DNA of 64,000 nucleotides from assembly GCA_048264125.1 (NCBI GenBank), contig JBLXDM010000004.1:62001-126000 (forward strand), given 5' to 3'. The notes below the pieces were generated by a model. That model was not told where the DNA came from. It was given only the letters and a program-made list of their open reading frames with translations, and ran no database searches. Position numbers and translations under genes: made by a program. This stretch comes from M1-B18 sp048264125. GTDB taxonomy: Bacteria > Bacillota > Clostridia > Peptostreptococcales > Natronincolaceae. Below, one piece after another: positions 25,877-33,978 of this stretch (position 1 is its first letter; every line of letters begins with the position of its first letter).

Positions 25877-27610
25877 TTATATCACCTCTTCCTCCACAGC
25901 ATCGATGTCCTTGTATTGCTGACGATAAATTTCATAATACCTGCCCTTCTTCCATAGAAGGCTTTGATGGGTTCCTCTCTCTACGACAGTCCCTCTATCC
26001 AGCAGAATAATTTCATTGGCCTCCTTAACAGCTGAAATTCTGTGGGCAATGATTATTTTTGTAAGGCCCTTAATGCCCTTTAAAGCCCTTTGGAGCTGAT
26101 ACTCCGTCTCCATATCCAGGGCTGAGGTGGCATCATCCAGCACCAGCAGCCTGCTGTTCTTCAGCAGAGCTCTGGCAATGGCAATCCTTTGCTTTTGACC
26201 ACCTGAAAGGCCAACTCCCCTTTCACCAATTACAGTCTTGTAGCCCCGCTCCAATCCTGCCACGAAATCGTGAACACATGCGGCCTTAGCTGCGGCAATT
26301 ATTTCCTCCTCAGTTGCATCGACGGCTCCAAAGCGAATGTTTTCCTCTATTGTATCTGAAAAGAGAAAGGTATCCTGCATAACCACCGAAATATTCCTTC
26401 TGAGCTCCCTCAGGTCCATACGCTTTATATCAATACCGTCAAGAGTAATGCTGCCCTCGGATACATCGTAGAACCTTCCTATCAGATTAGATATAGAGCT
26501 TTTGCCGGAGCCCGTTGCCCCCATTATTGCCAATGTCTCTCCAGCCTTAACATGAAAATTGATATCCTTCAAAACATTACTCTGCTCATATTTCAGCGAG
26601 ACTTTTTGAAAGCCCAGCTCCCCTGCAGCCCTTCTAAGCTTAATTGGATTTTCAGGGCTCTTAATCCCCGGCTCTATATCCATGATTGCAAATATTTTTT
26701 TAGCTGAAGCGCTGCATTGAGCAATGTTGTTGGTCATAAAGCCCATATGCCGCATAGGCCAAACAATCATTGTTACATACCAGTTAAAGGCAAATAAATC
26801 TCCTATGGTCATATGCTTTTGTATGACCATGTAGCCACCGACACAGACAACCAATAGCATAACTATATTTGTAAGAAACTCGATTTTAGGATAATAATCT
26901 CCCACAATTTTAGCCCTACCTATATTCAGGGCGTAGTTCTTTTCATTCTCCTTAAAAAACTTGCTTATCTCATGCTTTTCTCTACCGAAGGCCTTAACCA
27001 GCCTGACCCCGGCGATATTCTCCTGTGCCGTTGTATTAAGCACCGCATTCTGGTCACTTATTTTATCATAGGCCTCACCAATCTTCTTCTCCAGATTAAT
27101 TGCATAATAGCCGATAAATGGTATCAAAGCTAAGCATACGAGGGCAAGACGCCATTCTGTTATAAGCATCATTATAATCCCTACGACAAAGAACAATGCC
27201 TGCTCCATAAGAAAACCAAAGGTAAAGCCTATAACCTGCCAGATATTATTCACATCCTCAGTGGTTCTGGACATGATTTCACCGGTATTTGTTTTATCAA
27301 AGAACTCAAAGGGCATGCTTTGAATATGGTCAAAGAGATCCTTTCTTATGTCCTTAACTGCCTTGGAGCCTGCATAGTCAAACATAAATTCTCTTATATA
27401 GCCGGCTACTGCCTTGCCGACGGTTATAGCCACCAACAGAAAAAGAAGCTTAGTCAGAATACTGTATTCTCCGCCAATAATGGCATCGTCTATTATTCTC
27501 CTGCTGATGATGGGGTTTAAAAGATCAAGTCCAATAAATACAATCATTGCTAAGTTAGGTATAAGAAATAATAGCTTATATTTTGCTGCATATTTTATGA
27601 TGCGCTTCAT
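25877..27610 (-). CDS. ABC exporter half-transporter, first subunit (degenerate Walker B)
   Basis: A 577-residue half-transporter with six membrane helices (about 12-310) and an NBD (about 335-570). The Walker A is GATGSGKSS, the signature LSGGQ is intact, and the Walker B is LLVLDDATSALD. The second Asp replaces the catalytic Glu, the usual mark of the non-hydrolytic subunit in heterodimeric exporters. The stop codon touches the start of the second subunit. Expression appears to be controlled by the leader at 27611-27921, as described separately. The RBS GGGGG lies 8 bases upstream of the ATG. Confidence 0.93.
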   Translation of the reverse strand: MKRIIKYAAKYKLLFLIPNLAMIVFIGLDLLNPIISRRIIDDAIIGGEYSILTKLLFLLVAITVGKAVAGYIREFMFDYAGSKAVKDIRKDLFDHIQSMPFEFFDKTNTGEIMSRTTEDVNNIWQVIGFTFGFLMEQALFFVVGIIMMLITEWRLALVCLALIPFIGYYAINLEKKIGEAYDKISDQNAVLNTTAQENIAGVRLVKAFGREKHEISKFFKENEKNYALNIGRAKIVGDYYPKIEFLTNIVMLLVVCVGGYMVIQKHMTIGDLFAFNWYVTMIVWPMRHMGFMTNNIAQCSASAKKIFAIMDIEPGIKSPENPIKLRRAAGELGFQKVSLKYEQSNVLKDINFHVKAGETLAIMGATGSGKSSISNLIGRFYDVSEGSITLDGIDIKRMDLRELRRNISVVMQDTFLFSDTIEENIRFGAVDATEEEIIAAAKAACVHDFVAGLERGYKTVIGERGVGLSGGQKQRIAIARALLKNSRLLVLDDATSALDMETEYQLQRALKGIKGLTKIIIAHRISAVKEANEIILLDRGTVVERGTHQSLLWKKGRYYEIYRQQYKDIDAVEEEVI

Positions 27611-27663
27611 GGGTGATTCCCCCTTTCAATTTCCTTTTTGAGCGTGGCTTTTGCTTATAAAAA

Positions 27664-27689
27664 CAAAAAAGCCATGGAGGACCATGACT
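27664..27689 (-). terminator. Attenuator terminator T2 of the ABC exporter operon
   Basis: Stem 27670-27677 / 27682-27689 (eight pairs, one G-U, loop of 4), followed in the minus-strand RNA by a T run broken by one G. It is the second of two terminators between the leader peptide and the ABC genes. Confidence 0.75.
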
Positions 27690-27714
27690 ATTTTAGGCAT
27701 TAAAAAAGTCATGG
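27682..27714 (-). promoter_or_regulatory. Putative antiterminator helix between T1 and T2
   Basis: The 3' arm of T1 (27707-27714) is a perfect 8-base complement of the 5' arm of T2 (27682-27689). If they pair, neither terminator can form. This is the mutually exclusive fold expected of a transcription attenuator. Confidence 0.6.
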
Positions 27715-27729
27715 AATAAAGTCCATGAC
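27702..27729 (-). terminator. Attenuator terminator T1 of the ABC exporter operon
   Basis: Perfect 8-base stem 27708-27715 / 27722-27729, loop of 6, then six T in the minus-strand RNA. It lies 38 bases downstream of the leader-peptide stop codon. Confidence 0.8.
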
Positions 27730-27766
27730 CTATTATAAGCATACTATGACAACAAACCGTGGGTTA

Positions 27767-27856
27767 TCAAAAGCCACTCAAAAAGGTAGGACTAAAAAGC
27801 TTTAAATTGTTTGCAATTGCACTATTGCCACTGCTATAGATATAACTTAACATCAT
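27767..27856 (-). CDS. 29-residue leader peptide of the ABC exporter operon
   Basis: A short ORF with two adjacent ATGs, reading MMLSYIYSSGNSAIANN then LKLFSPTFLSGF and a TGA. It has a near-perfect ribosome-binding site (AAAGGAGG, 5 bases upstream) and a good SigA promoter ahead of it. Two terminators and an antiterminator follow. In Bacillus subtilis the heterodimeric exporter BmrCD is controlled by a similar small ORF, bmrB, through ribosome-mediated attenuation by ribosome-targeting antibiotics. There is no clear sequence match to BmrB; the similarity is architectural. The 3' end of the ORF is one arm of a long-range inverted repeat. Confidence 0.7.
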   Translation of the reverse strand: MMLSYIYSSGNSAIANNLKLFSPTFLSGF

Positions 27857-27893
27857 GCCTACCTCCTTTACTTTATTTTAACTGCCCTTACAG

Positions 27894-27921
27894 TTTATAC
27901 CAAATAATATGCACTTGTCAA
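27894..27921 (-). promoter_or_regulatory. SigA-type promoter of the ABC exporter leader
   Basis: On the minus strand, TTGACA (27921-27916) and TATAAA (27899-27894) are separated by 16 bases. Transcription would start near 27887, about 18 bases before the leader-peptide ribosome-binding site. Confidence 0.75.
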
Positions 27922-27958
27922 TATGAAATATCATTTTATTTTTATATATAATTTTATA

Positions 27959-28061
27959 TTGAGGAAATGCATATTACATAGGGTTCAAATTAGCCCATGG
28001 GGCACTAAGCAGGAAACCTTTAACTTTGTATAAACATTCCAATTATGCAATTTCCCTCAAA
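27959..28061. repeat. Small dispersed repeat, copy 1, with imperfect terminal inverted repeats
   Basis: A roughly 100-base element. Its ends, TTGAGGAAATGCATA and the complement of TATGCAATTTCCCTCAA, are imperfect inverted repeats. The core, with TGGGGCACTA and ACTTTGTATAAACAT, recurs at 41312-41417. It lies immediately downstream of dcd. It looks like a MITE-type element or a conserved 3' RNA structure. It carries no ORF. Confidence 0.6.
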
Positions 28062-28065
28062 TACT

Positions 28066-28587
28066 TTAGACTTCAAAATCCTTGAATAAGAGACTTGGCT
28101 GAATCCCCTTGTTGTTTTGATATTTATTGCTCTTATATGTATCATAGCTGCCCTCTATACTATGATAGAATATCTGGCAAATTTCAACCTCCGGATAAAT
28201 CTTAATCGGCTGAACGCAGAACATTTCCAGAGTCCAGTAGCCTGAAAAGCCCACATCACCAAAGCCTGCGGTTATATGGACAAATAGACCCAGCCTGCCT
28301 ATTGAGGAGCGCCCCTCCAGCATTGGTACATAGCCTTCAGTTGTCGTATGCTCTAGGGTTCGGCCCAAATAAAGCTTGCCGGTTTCCAATACAAGCCCCT
28401 CCGGCGGAATTATCAATTTGCTGGCTTTGTTCTCCTGCTTCATGTCTAAAACAGAGTTATCATATACCAGCAACTCATTGTGTAGTCGTAAGTTATAGCT
28501 GTTGGGATTTAATTGACCTTCATTAAAGGGTTCAATTAAAAGCTTTGTCCCCAGCTTGTTTTTAATCTCCTTACCGGATAAAATCAT
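28066..28587 (-). CDS. dcd: dCTP deaminase
   Basis: A 173-residue protein of the trimeric dCTP deaminase/dUTPase family, which deaminates dCTP to dUTP. The core signature EGRSSIGRLGLFVHITAGFGDVGFSG is present with the catalytic Glu in the following YWTLEM segment. The C-terminal residues (QGIQPS-like, here KGIQPSLLF) fold over the active site in the family. Whether the product is dUTP only or dUMP (bifunctional form) cannot be told from the sequence. It seems to be transcribed alone. Confidence 0.92.
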   Translation of the reverse strand: MILSGKEIKNKLGTKLLIEPFNEGQLNPNSYNLRLHNELLVYDNSVLDMKQENKASKLIIPPEGLVLETGKLYLGRTLEHTTTEGYVPMLEGRSSIGRLGLFVHITAGFGDVGFSGYWTLEMFCVQPIKIYPEVEICQIFYHSIEGSYDTYKSNKYQNNKGIQPSLLFKDFEV

Positions 28588-28702
28588 TTATACAACCTCC
28601 TATCAAAAGCATATACAGTATTTCGACAGAACTCCATGATATCCTTTTAAAATTAACTGATTTTCCAGAATGAGACCTAAGACTCTGTTCCCCCACCCCA
28701 AA

Positions 28703-28738
28703 AACAAATCAGCACCCCTAATAGTAATAAGGGTGCTG
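28703..28738 (-). terminator. Terminator after the Xre-TPR gene
   Basis: Stem 28710-28717 / 28731-28738 (CAGCACCC pairing with GGGTGCTG, 13-base loop) followed by a T-rich run in the minus-strand RNA. It starts 6 bases after the stop codon. Confidence 0.8.
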
Positions 28739-28743
28739 GATTA

Positions 28744-30051
28744 TTATAGATCTTTAATCTTTTGGAAGTATTCCTTGCTCCTTTGAACCTGATTGTGCTT
28801 GATGTAGAACTCACAAATAACCGCATATATCTCTTTTAGCTTTATTCTGATATCAAGCTGCTCTAAATCTGCCTCAAGCGCCATTAGAATCCTTTCTGCC
28901 TCTTCCACCTCACCTATTAGTGCATGGGCATCAGACAAAAGAATTGCCATATTGGATAGTATTTCTGTATGTGTATATTGACTTTTGCTCTCTTCTGCTT
29001 CCTTAAGAAGCTCAAATACTTTTTCTGGTCTATTTAATAGCAAATATTCATTAGCAATTTTCAGCAGATACTCTGAAAGGAACACCTCCTTGAGGTCTCC
29101 TATGTACTCACATGCAAGCTCTATGCTAGAGATAGCCTCTTCTTCATTGTTCATTTTTCTGTGGAAGGCTGACAGACTTGTAAATAAGGTTATTTTAACT
29201 GCAGTCTTCAGCTTAGCTTCTTTATTCAATAGCTTTTCAAACAGCTTTTTAACCTTTTCATAATTTTTTAGCTCACAGTAGGTATTGGCCTCCATAAGAG
29301 TGATATTGTCGGATAGCTCCTCCTTAACACCCTTTAGATGCTTAAATAAATCAATATTTTGGATAGCTAGGTCATATTTTTTAGTTCTGATATAGCACTC
29401 TATAAGATGATATAGCGCCTTAATATGTATATCGTTTCCATTTTGAATCTTATTATCACGAACCATGTTTAAGGCCTTTTGATTGTAAAATATAGCTTGT
29501 CCGAAAAGCAGCAGTCTAAAATAGCATTTTCCTGCTTCGATATAAATATTTGCCACCTGCCTGCTTTCCGATGCACCTAAATAGTATTCTAATGCACTAA
29601 AGTAATCATCCAAAGCTGCATTGTTTTGGCTAACCTCGAAAAAGTATCTTCCCCTCATCATTCTGATTTCAGCTAATTTTTCCTCAAGATCCCAGGTTTT
29701 TGCCAGATCGTAAATCTTGCTAAAAACCTCAATAACATGGTTGTAGTCTGTCTCTCTCTTATTGTTAATAATAGGAGCTAGAGAATTCAAATGACTATCA
29801 ATTATTTTTTCTGCCTGTGCTTCCTCAGATTCCAGTAGGTATTGTGGCGTAATTTCCTTGCCTAGATTTTTGTAATACTGATTTAGCTTCTCTGCTATGA
29901 TTTCTGCCGTCTTTTTGTTAAGGTTTCTTTTGCCGCTTTCAATCATGCTGACAAGGCTTCGTGTTATTTTATCGTCTGTTAGCTGGTCTTGTCGGAGATT
30001 AATCTTCTTCCTTAAATTCCTTATTTTTTTACCTGGACTTAAAATTTCCAA
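28744..30051 (-). CDS. Xre-family regulator with TPR repeats (RRNPP-like)
   Basis: A 435-residue protein. The N-terminal helix-turn-helix (about 5-62, GKKIRNLRKKINLRQDQLTDDKITRS) is followed by helical TPR-type repeats to the end. This is the plan of Rap/PlcR/Rgg-type regulators, some of which sense peptides. No gene for a secreted peptide is visible next to it. The start is a TTG at 30051, 7 bases after GGGGAGG; an ATG six codons earlier lies inside that site. An inverted repeat upstream may be its operator. Confidence 0.85.
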   Translation of the reverse strand: MEILSPGKKIRNLRKKINLRQDQLTDDKITRSLVSMIESGKRNLNKKTAEIIAEKLNQYYKNLGKEITPQYLLESEEAQAEKIIDSHLNSLAPIINNKRETDYNHVIEVFSKIYDLAKTWDLEEKLAEIRMMRGRYFFEVSQNNAALDDYFSALEYYLGASESRQVANIYIEAGKCYFRLLLFGQAIFYNQKALNMVRDNKIQNGNDIHIKALYHLIECYIRTKKYDLAIQNIDLFKHLKGVKEELSDNITLMEANTYCELKNYEKVKKLFEKLLNKEAKLKTAVKITLFTSLSAFHRKMNNEEEAISSIELACEYIGDLKEVFLSEYLLKIANEYLLLNRPEKVFELLKEAEESKSQYTHTEILSNMAILLSDAHALIGEVEEAERILMALEADLEQLDIRIKLKEIYAVICEFYIKHNQVQRSKEYFQKIKDL

Positions 30052-30092
30052 CGTTTTGCCTCCCCTCATATTTTTTGATACTTTATAATTTC

Positions 30093-30124
30093 AGATGACA
30101 GATAATTTATAATAGTTGTCATCT
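30093..30124. promoter_or_regulatory. Inverted repeat upstream of the Xre-TPR gene, possible operator
   Basis: AGATGACA and TGTCATCT are perfect 8-base inverted repeats 16 bases apart, about 42 bases upstream of the start codon. Xre-type regulators often bind such sites at their own promoter. A hairpin in the transcript is the alternative. Confidence 0.4.
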
Positions 30125-30455
30125 AATTTTAAGCAGCTTATATAATATTTATATTAACAAATTTTTGCTAAATTGTCTAAATATTTATTCTACAAAATAG
30201 TATATATTTATACAAATAGTAATCACTATTAATTATAATTGAATTTTTCTGCTCCTTGCATATTGTATTACATATTTGTAATATATGGACAATAAATTAA
30301 ATGTAACACACCTATAAACTGAGCTTCTTTTCTCTGTTAACTTTTGCTATATATAAGTGGGTAAATATTATATGTAATAATTGCCTTATATGCGTTTTAT
30401 GGTAAATTGCTATGATTTTGTTAAAATTTATTTCTCTTGATCCTTAAATTATCAC

Positions 30456-30485
30456 AAAAAAAAGACCTATAATTAAATAGGCCTT
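30456..30485 (-). terminator. Terminator after the ABC-F gene
   Basis: Stem 30462-30470 / 30477-30485 (nine pairs with one G-U, loop of 6) followed by a T run in the minus-strand RNA, 14 bases after the stop. Confidence 0.85.
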
Positions 30486-30498
30486 TTGGTATAATTTC

Positions 30499-32052
30499 CT
30501 ATATTATTTTAGTTGTCCAATCCTCTACATTCCATATATCCGTAACCCAATCCTCATAAAAATCCGGCTCATGGGATACAATTACTACTGTGCCCTTAAA
30601 CTCCTTTATCGCCCTTTTTAGTTCTTCCTTAGCATCCACATCCAGATGGTTTGTGGGCTCATCCAGCACCAGCAGATTTACATCCTTTAGCATAAGCTTG
30701 CATAATCTCACCTTTGCATTTTCACCGCCGCTCAATACCATCATCTGACTGGTGATATGCTCATTGGATAAGCCGCATTTAGCTAAGGCCTGCCTTACCT
30801 CAAAATTTGACAATCCGGGAAACTCGCTCCATATTTCCTCCATAGCGGTATTGCTGCCCCTAATGCTTTCCTGCTCAAAATATCCGGGATACAGATAATC
30901 CCCCATGACGATATTTCCTGCAACAGGCTTTAAATAGCCCAGCAGAGTTTTTAGTAGTGTGGATTTTCCTAGGCCGTTGACACCTCGAATGGCCACCTTT
31001 TTACCCCTCTCCAGCATAATATCTAAGGGCTTAGTCAAGGGCTCATCATAGCCAATAACCAGTCCACTGGCCTCGAAGATGATCTTTCCGGGTACTCTGG
31101 CCTCGTTGAACTTAAAGCTAGGCTTTGCCTTTTCTCTTGGCTTTTCCATTATCTCCATCTTATCCAGCTGTTTTTGACGGCTTTTGGCTCTACCGGTGGT
31201 TGATATTCTAGCCTTGTTACGGGCAATAAAATCCTCCAGCCTGTCTATCTCTGCCTGCTGCTTATCATAGGCATGCTGCTGCTGTTGCTTTTTGATCTCA
31301 TGTAACTGAATAAATTGATCGTAGCTTCCGCTGTATCTGGTAAGGGTTGCATTCTCCACATGATATATCACATTTACGACATCATTTAGGAAGGGAATGT
31401 CATGGGAGACCAAAACAAAGCTGTTCTCATAATTCTTTAGATAACGCTTCAACCATTCTATATGCTCAAAATCAAGATAGTTGGTAGGCTCGTCCAGTAT
31501 TAGTATCGTGGGGCTTTGAAGCAGCAGCTTAGTTAAAAGCACTTTAGTTCTTTGTCCACCACTGAGGTCCGCCACATCCTTATCAAGGCCTATGTCCTTA
31601 AGACCTAAGCCGTTTGCAACCTCCTCTATCTTGGCATCTATTATATAGAAGCCATTGTATTCCAGTATACTCTGAATTTCTCCTACGTCCTCCATCATCC
31701 TTGAAAGCTCGTCATCCGTTGCCTCTGCCATACTGTTGTAAATTTCCAGCATTTCAGCCTCAAGATCAAACATCCCTTGAAAAGCCTCTCTTAATACCTC
31801 TCTTATGGTCTTTCCTTTCGTAAGCACTGAATGCTGGTCCAAATATCCAACCGTTACCCTGTTGGACCATTCAACAGTTCCGGCATCTGGCATAAGCTTG
31901 CCTGTAATAATATTTAAAAAGCTAGACTTACCCTCTCCGTTTGCACCTACAAGACCAACGTGCTCTCCCTTTAACAATCTGAAGGAAACTTCCTGCAGTA
32001 TGGTTCTAGCTCCATAGCCGTGGCTTAAATCAGTTACCGTTAGTACGCTCAT
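30499..32052 (-). CDS. ABC-F family ATPase
   Basis: A 517-residue soluble protein with two ABC domains and no membrane segment. The Walker A motifs are GANGEGKSS (about 37-45) and GVNGLGKST (about 350-358). The signatures are LSGGQ and LSGGE, and the Walker B motifs are LILDEPTNYLD and LVLDEPTNHLD. The linker between the domains (about 240-300) is helical and charged. ABC-F proteins act on the ribosome as translation factors or antibiotic-resistance proteins. The short N-terminus and lack of an arm extension suggest the YkpA/YbiT-like housekeeping group, but resistance cannot be excluded. Confidence 0.9.
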   Translation of the reverse strand: MSVLTVTDLSHGYGARTILQEVSFRLLKGEHVGLVGANGEGKSSFLNIITGKLMPDAGTVEWSNRVTVGYLDQHSVLTKGKTIREVLREAFQGMFDLEAEMLEIYNSMAEATDDELSRMMEDVGEIQSILEYNGFYIIDAKIEEVANGLGLKDIGLDKDVADLSGGQRTKVLLTKLLLQSPTILILDEPTNYLDFEHIEWLKRYLKNYENSFVLVSHDIPFLNDVVNVIYHVENATLTRYSGSYDQFIQLHEIKKQQQQHAYDKQQAEIDRLEDFIARNKARISTTGRAKSRQKQLDKMEIMEKPREKAKPSFKFNEARVPGKIIFEASGLVIGYDEPLTKPLDIMLERGKKVAIRGVNGLGKSTLLKTLLGYLKPVAGNIVMGDYLYPGYFEQESIRGSNTAMEEIWSEFPGLSNFEVRQALAKCGLSNEHITSQMMVLSGGENAKVRLCKLMLKDVNLLVLDEPTNHLDVDAKEELKRAIKEFKGTVVIVSHEPDFYEDWVTDIWNVEDWTTKII

Positions 32053-32162
32053 AGTCCTTCTCCTTAATTAAATAAAAATTTTCTCACTTATCTATTTTAC
32101 TGTATCCCTACCTTTATAACAATTATTTTTTGCTATTTCTGTTATAAATATATGTAAAATGC

Positions 32163-32188
32163 AAAAAAAGAAGAGGCATTAGTGCCTC
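32163..32188 (-). terminator. Terminator after the MASE3-PP2C gene
   Basis: Stem 32173-32178 / 32183-32188 (GAGGCA, CTAA, TGCCTC) followed by TTC and seven T in the minus-strand RNA. Confidence 0.85.
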
Positions 32189-32201
32189 GTCATAGTTAAG
32201 C

Positions 32202-33881
32202 TTATGCTACTTCCATTATAAAATAGGTGATATCATCATCATTTGACCTTTGGTTCATCACCCGCCTTATTTCTACTTGAAGCTTTTCCTCCAGCTGTCG
32301 GGCTGTTCCATTGTTATTACTTTCCATAAGCTGCTTTAGGTCTGCGGTGTCCAGTACCCCGCTGCCCTTGAAGCCATCCGCAAGTCCATCAGTATAGAAT
32401 ATAATTCTATCGCCTCGCTCTAAAGCAATCGTTGCCTCCTGGAATTCCGGCTGATAGAATTTATCGAATTTGCATATTGGAAAACCTACACTTTTATCCA
32501 GCAGTATAAATTCGCCAGTGGCCCTTACTAGCATAGGTACGGTATTCATTCCACCTGTACAATAGGTTAAAATCCTGCTATCCGTGTCATATATGGCCTT
32601 AAAGGCTACTATGTGCATTTCATCAGGGAAGTTCGCTTTATTAAACTCATTAAAGAGCAGCCTCATGGATTTTTCAGGAGAGGCCTTTCCTTCCCTCTCC
32701 CTTGCCCCATAGGCAGGATTTATAAGACGCTCTGTAAATACCATCAGCATAGCAGCTGAAACCCCATGACCGGATACATCGGCAATGTACATCCCTACTC
32801 GCTTGTCATCTATTTTGTAAAACTGATATAGATCCCCGCTAAGGCTATGACAGGGAAAATTATCCGAAATAAATCTAATATCATTTATGGTCAACTGCTT
32901 TGGCGGGAGAAGGGACTGCTGTATCAGCTTTGCATATTCCAGCTCCTCCATCATTTTTATATTTGCATTTCGTATTTCACTTGTCCTTTTTTCTACTGTT
33001 TCTTCAAGATTTTCTGCATAGGCCTTCAGCTGAATTCTGGCCTCCCTCAAATGCTTATAGGGGGTATCCAGATTGTATAGGAATATTGCTCGGAAAATCA
33101 AATATGAGCTGAGGATTTTGAACAGATGACCTAAAAGATTGTAGGTGTCATAGACACTCCTATACAAAGTAAAGGATGCTTCAGTCACGGCTGCAAACAT
33201 AAGGCCTGCGGAATAGATTATAAATATCTTATCCTTTGTTATGCTGTAGTCTCTGAGAGCAAGTGCTGCTACACACAAAAAAGCCAGCATAATTAAATAT
33301 TCTAAGTAAATCTTTGCTTTGGTTAACCCTACTCCGGGCACGAAGAAGCTAGGAAATATCTCTGTTCTGTAGGTACCCATATAGAAAATGCATATAGAAA
33401 CGGCTATGCTGACCACAAGTAAATATCTTCTATTAATATCAGTTTTTTTATTATATGGAATCACAGCTGCTATAAGTAGGCCGCTGCTCATAATTAATCT
33501 GGAAAGCATCCAGAAGGTGGTGGCCTTTGGAATGGAGCTATCTCCGAAAAAGCCCTGCATACCGTTGTAATTCATGGTATGTAAAAAATCAGTTATACCT
33601 ATAACAAAGAAAATTAATGAGAAGATTAATAATCTTACCCTTGAGTTCTTTGAATAGGTATAGTAGGAGATGATAAAAAGAGCAAAGCTGATGACGATTG
33701 TTATAAACTCCATTGCCGTATGCCAGTGTAAGAAGGCGTTGATGGGAAATACGCCGTAGATTAATGCCTCCATCCTACCTACATAATATAGCAGAAATAA
33801 TGAGAGTAAGCCTGCCAGCAGCACGTATAAGTAGTTGATATCCAGCCCCAGCTTCTCTTTTTTAGCAGTATTTTTTGTCAT
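32202..33881 (-). CDS. MASE3 membrane sensor with SpoIIE-type PP2C phosphatase domain
   Basis: A 559-residue protein. Seven or so membrane helices (about 15-255) form a MASE3-type sensor domain, with the typical HWHTAMEF and DFLHTMNY motifs. A short coiled coil (about 265-320) leads into a PP2C/SpoIIE phosphatase (about 325-555) with LSGDLY, GMYIADVSGHGVSA, FYTDGLADG and DDITYF metal-site motifs. Such proteins usually dephosphorylate anti-sigma-factor antagonists; no such partner is in the window. The start is the ATG at 33881, six bases after AGGTG. It stands next to two c-di-GMP genes. Confidence 0.9.
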   Translation of the reverse strand: MTKNTAKKEKLGLDINYLYVLLAGLLSLFLLYYVGRMEALIYGVFPINAFLHWHTAMEFITIVISFALFIISYYTYSKNSRVRLLIFSLIFFVIGITDFLHTMNYNGMQGFFGDSSIPKATTFWMLSRLIMSSGLLIAAVIPYNKKTDINRRYLLVVSIAVSICIFYMGTYRTEIFPSFFVPGVGLTKAKIYLEYLIMLAFLCVAALALRDYSITKDKIFIIYSAGLMFAAVTEASFTLYRSVYDTYNLLGHLFKILSSYLIFRAIFLYNLDTPYKHLREARIQLKAYAENLEETVEKRTSEIRNANIKMMEELEYAKLIQQSLLPPKQLTINDIRFISDNFPCHSLSGDLYQFYKIDDKRVGMYIADVSGHGVSAAMLMVFTERLINPAYGAREREGKASPEKSMRLLFNEFNKANFPDEMHIVAFKAIYDTDSRILTYCTGGMNTVPMLVRATGEFILLDKSVGFPICKFDKFYQPEFQEATIALERGDRIIFYTDGLADGFKGSGVLDTADLKQLMESNNNGTARQLEEKLQVEIRRVMNQRSNDDDITYFIMEVA

Positions 33882-33978
33882 TGTAATCACCTGTCTGAAA
33901 GTATAATTACAACTATTTCTACAGATTTATTAATAATTCCTGCTATTTGTCGAAGCTTCTTTATAATATTATATTTCT

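Larger units (their letters stand above)
27633..27786. repeat. Long-range inverted repeat bracketing the attenuator
   Basis: The arm 27768-27786 (inside the 3' end of the leader-peptide ORF) is complementary to 27633-27653 (just before the ribosome-binding site of the ABC gene) over 19 pairs with a single 2-base bulge. The pair encloses both terminator hairpins. The pairing would depend on whether a ribosome covers the end of the leader ORF. Confidence 0.75.
30052..30498. other. AT-rich intergenic region between the Xre gene and the ABC-F gene
   Basis: 447 bases without a convincing ORF on either strand. It holds the start region of the Xre gene with an inverted repeat (30093-30100 / 30117-30124), a very AT-rich middle (about 30130-30440) in which I see nothing specific, and the ABC-F terminator at 30456-30485. 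Confidence 0.6.
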
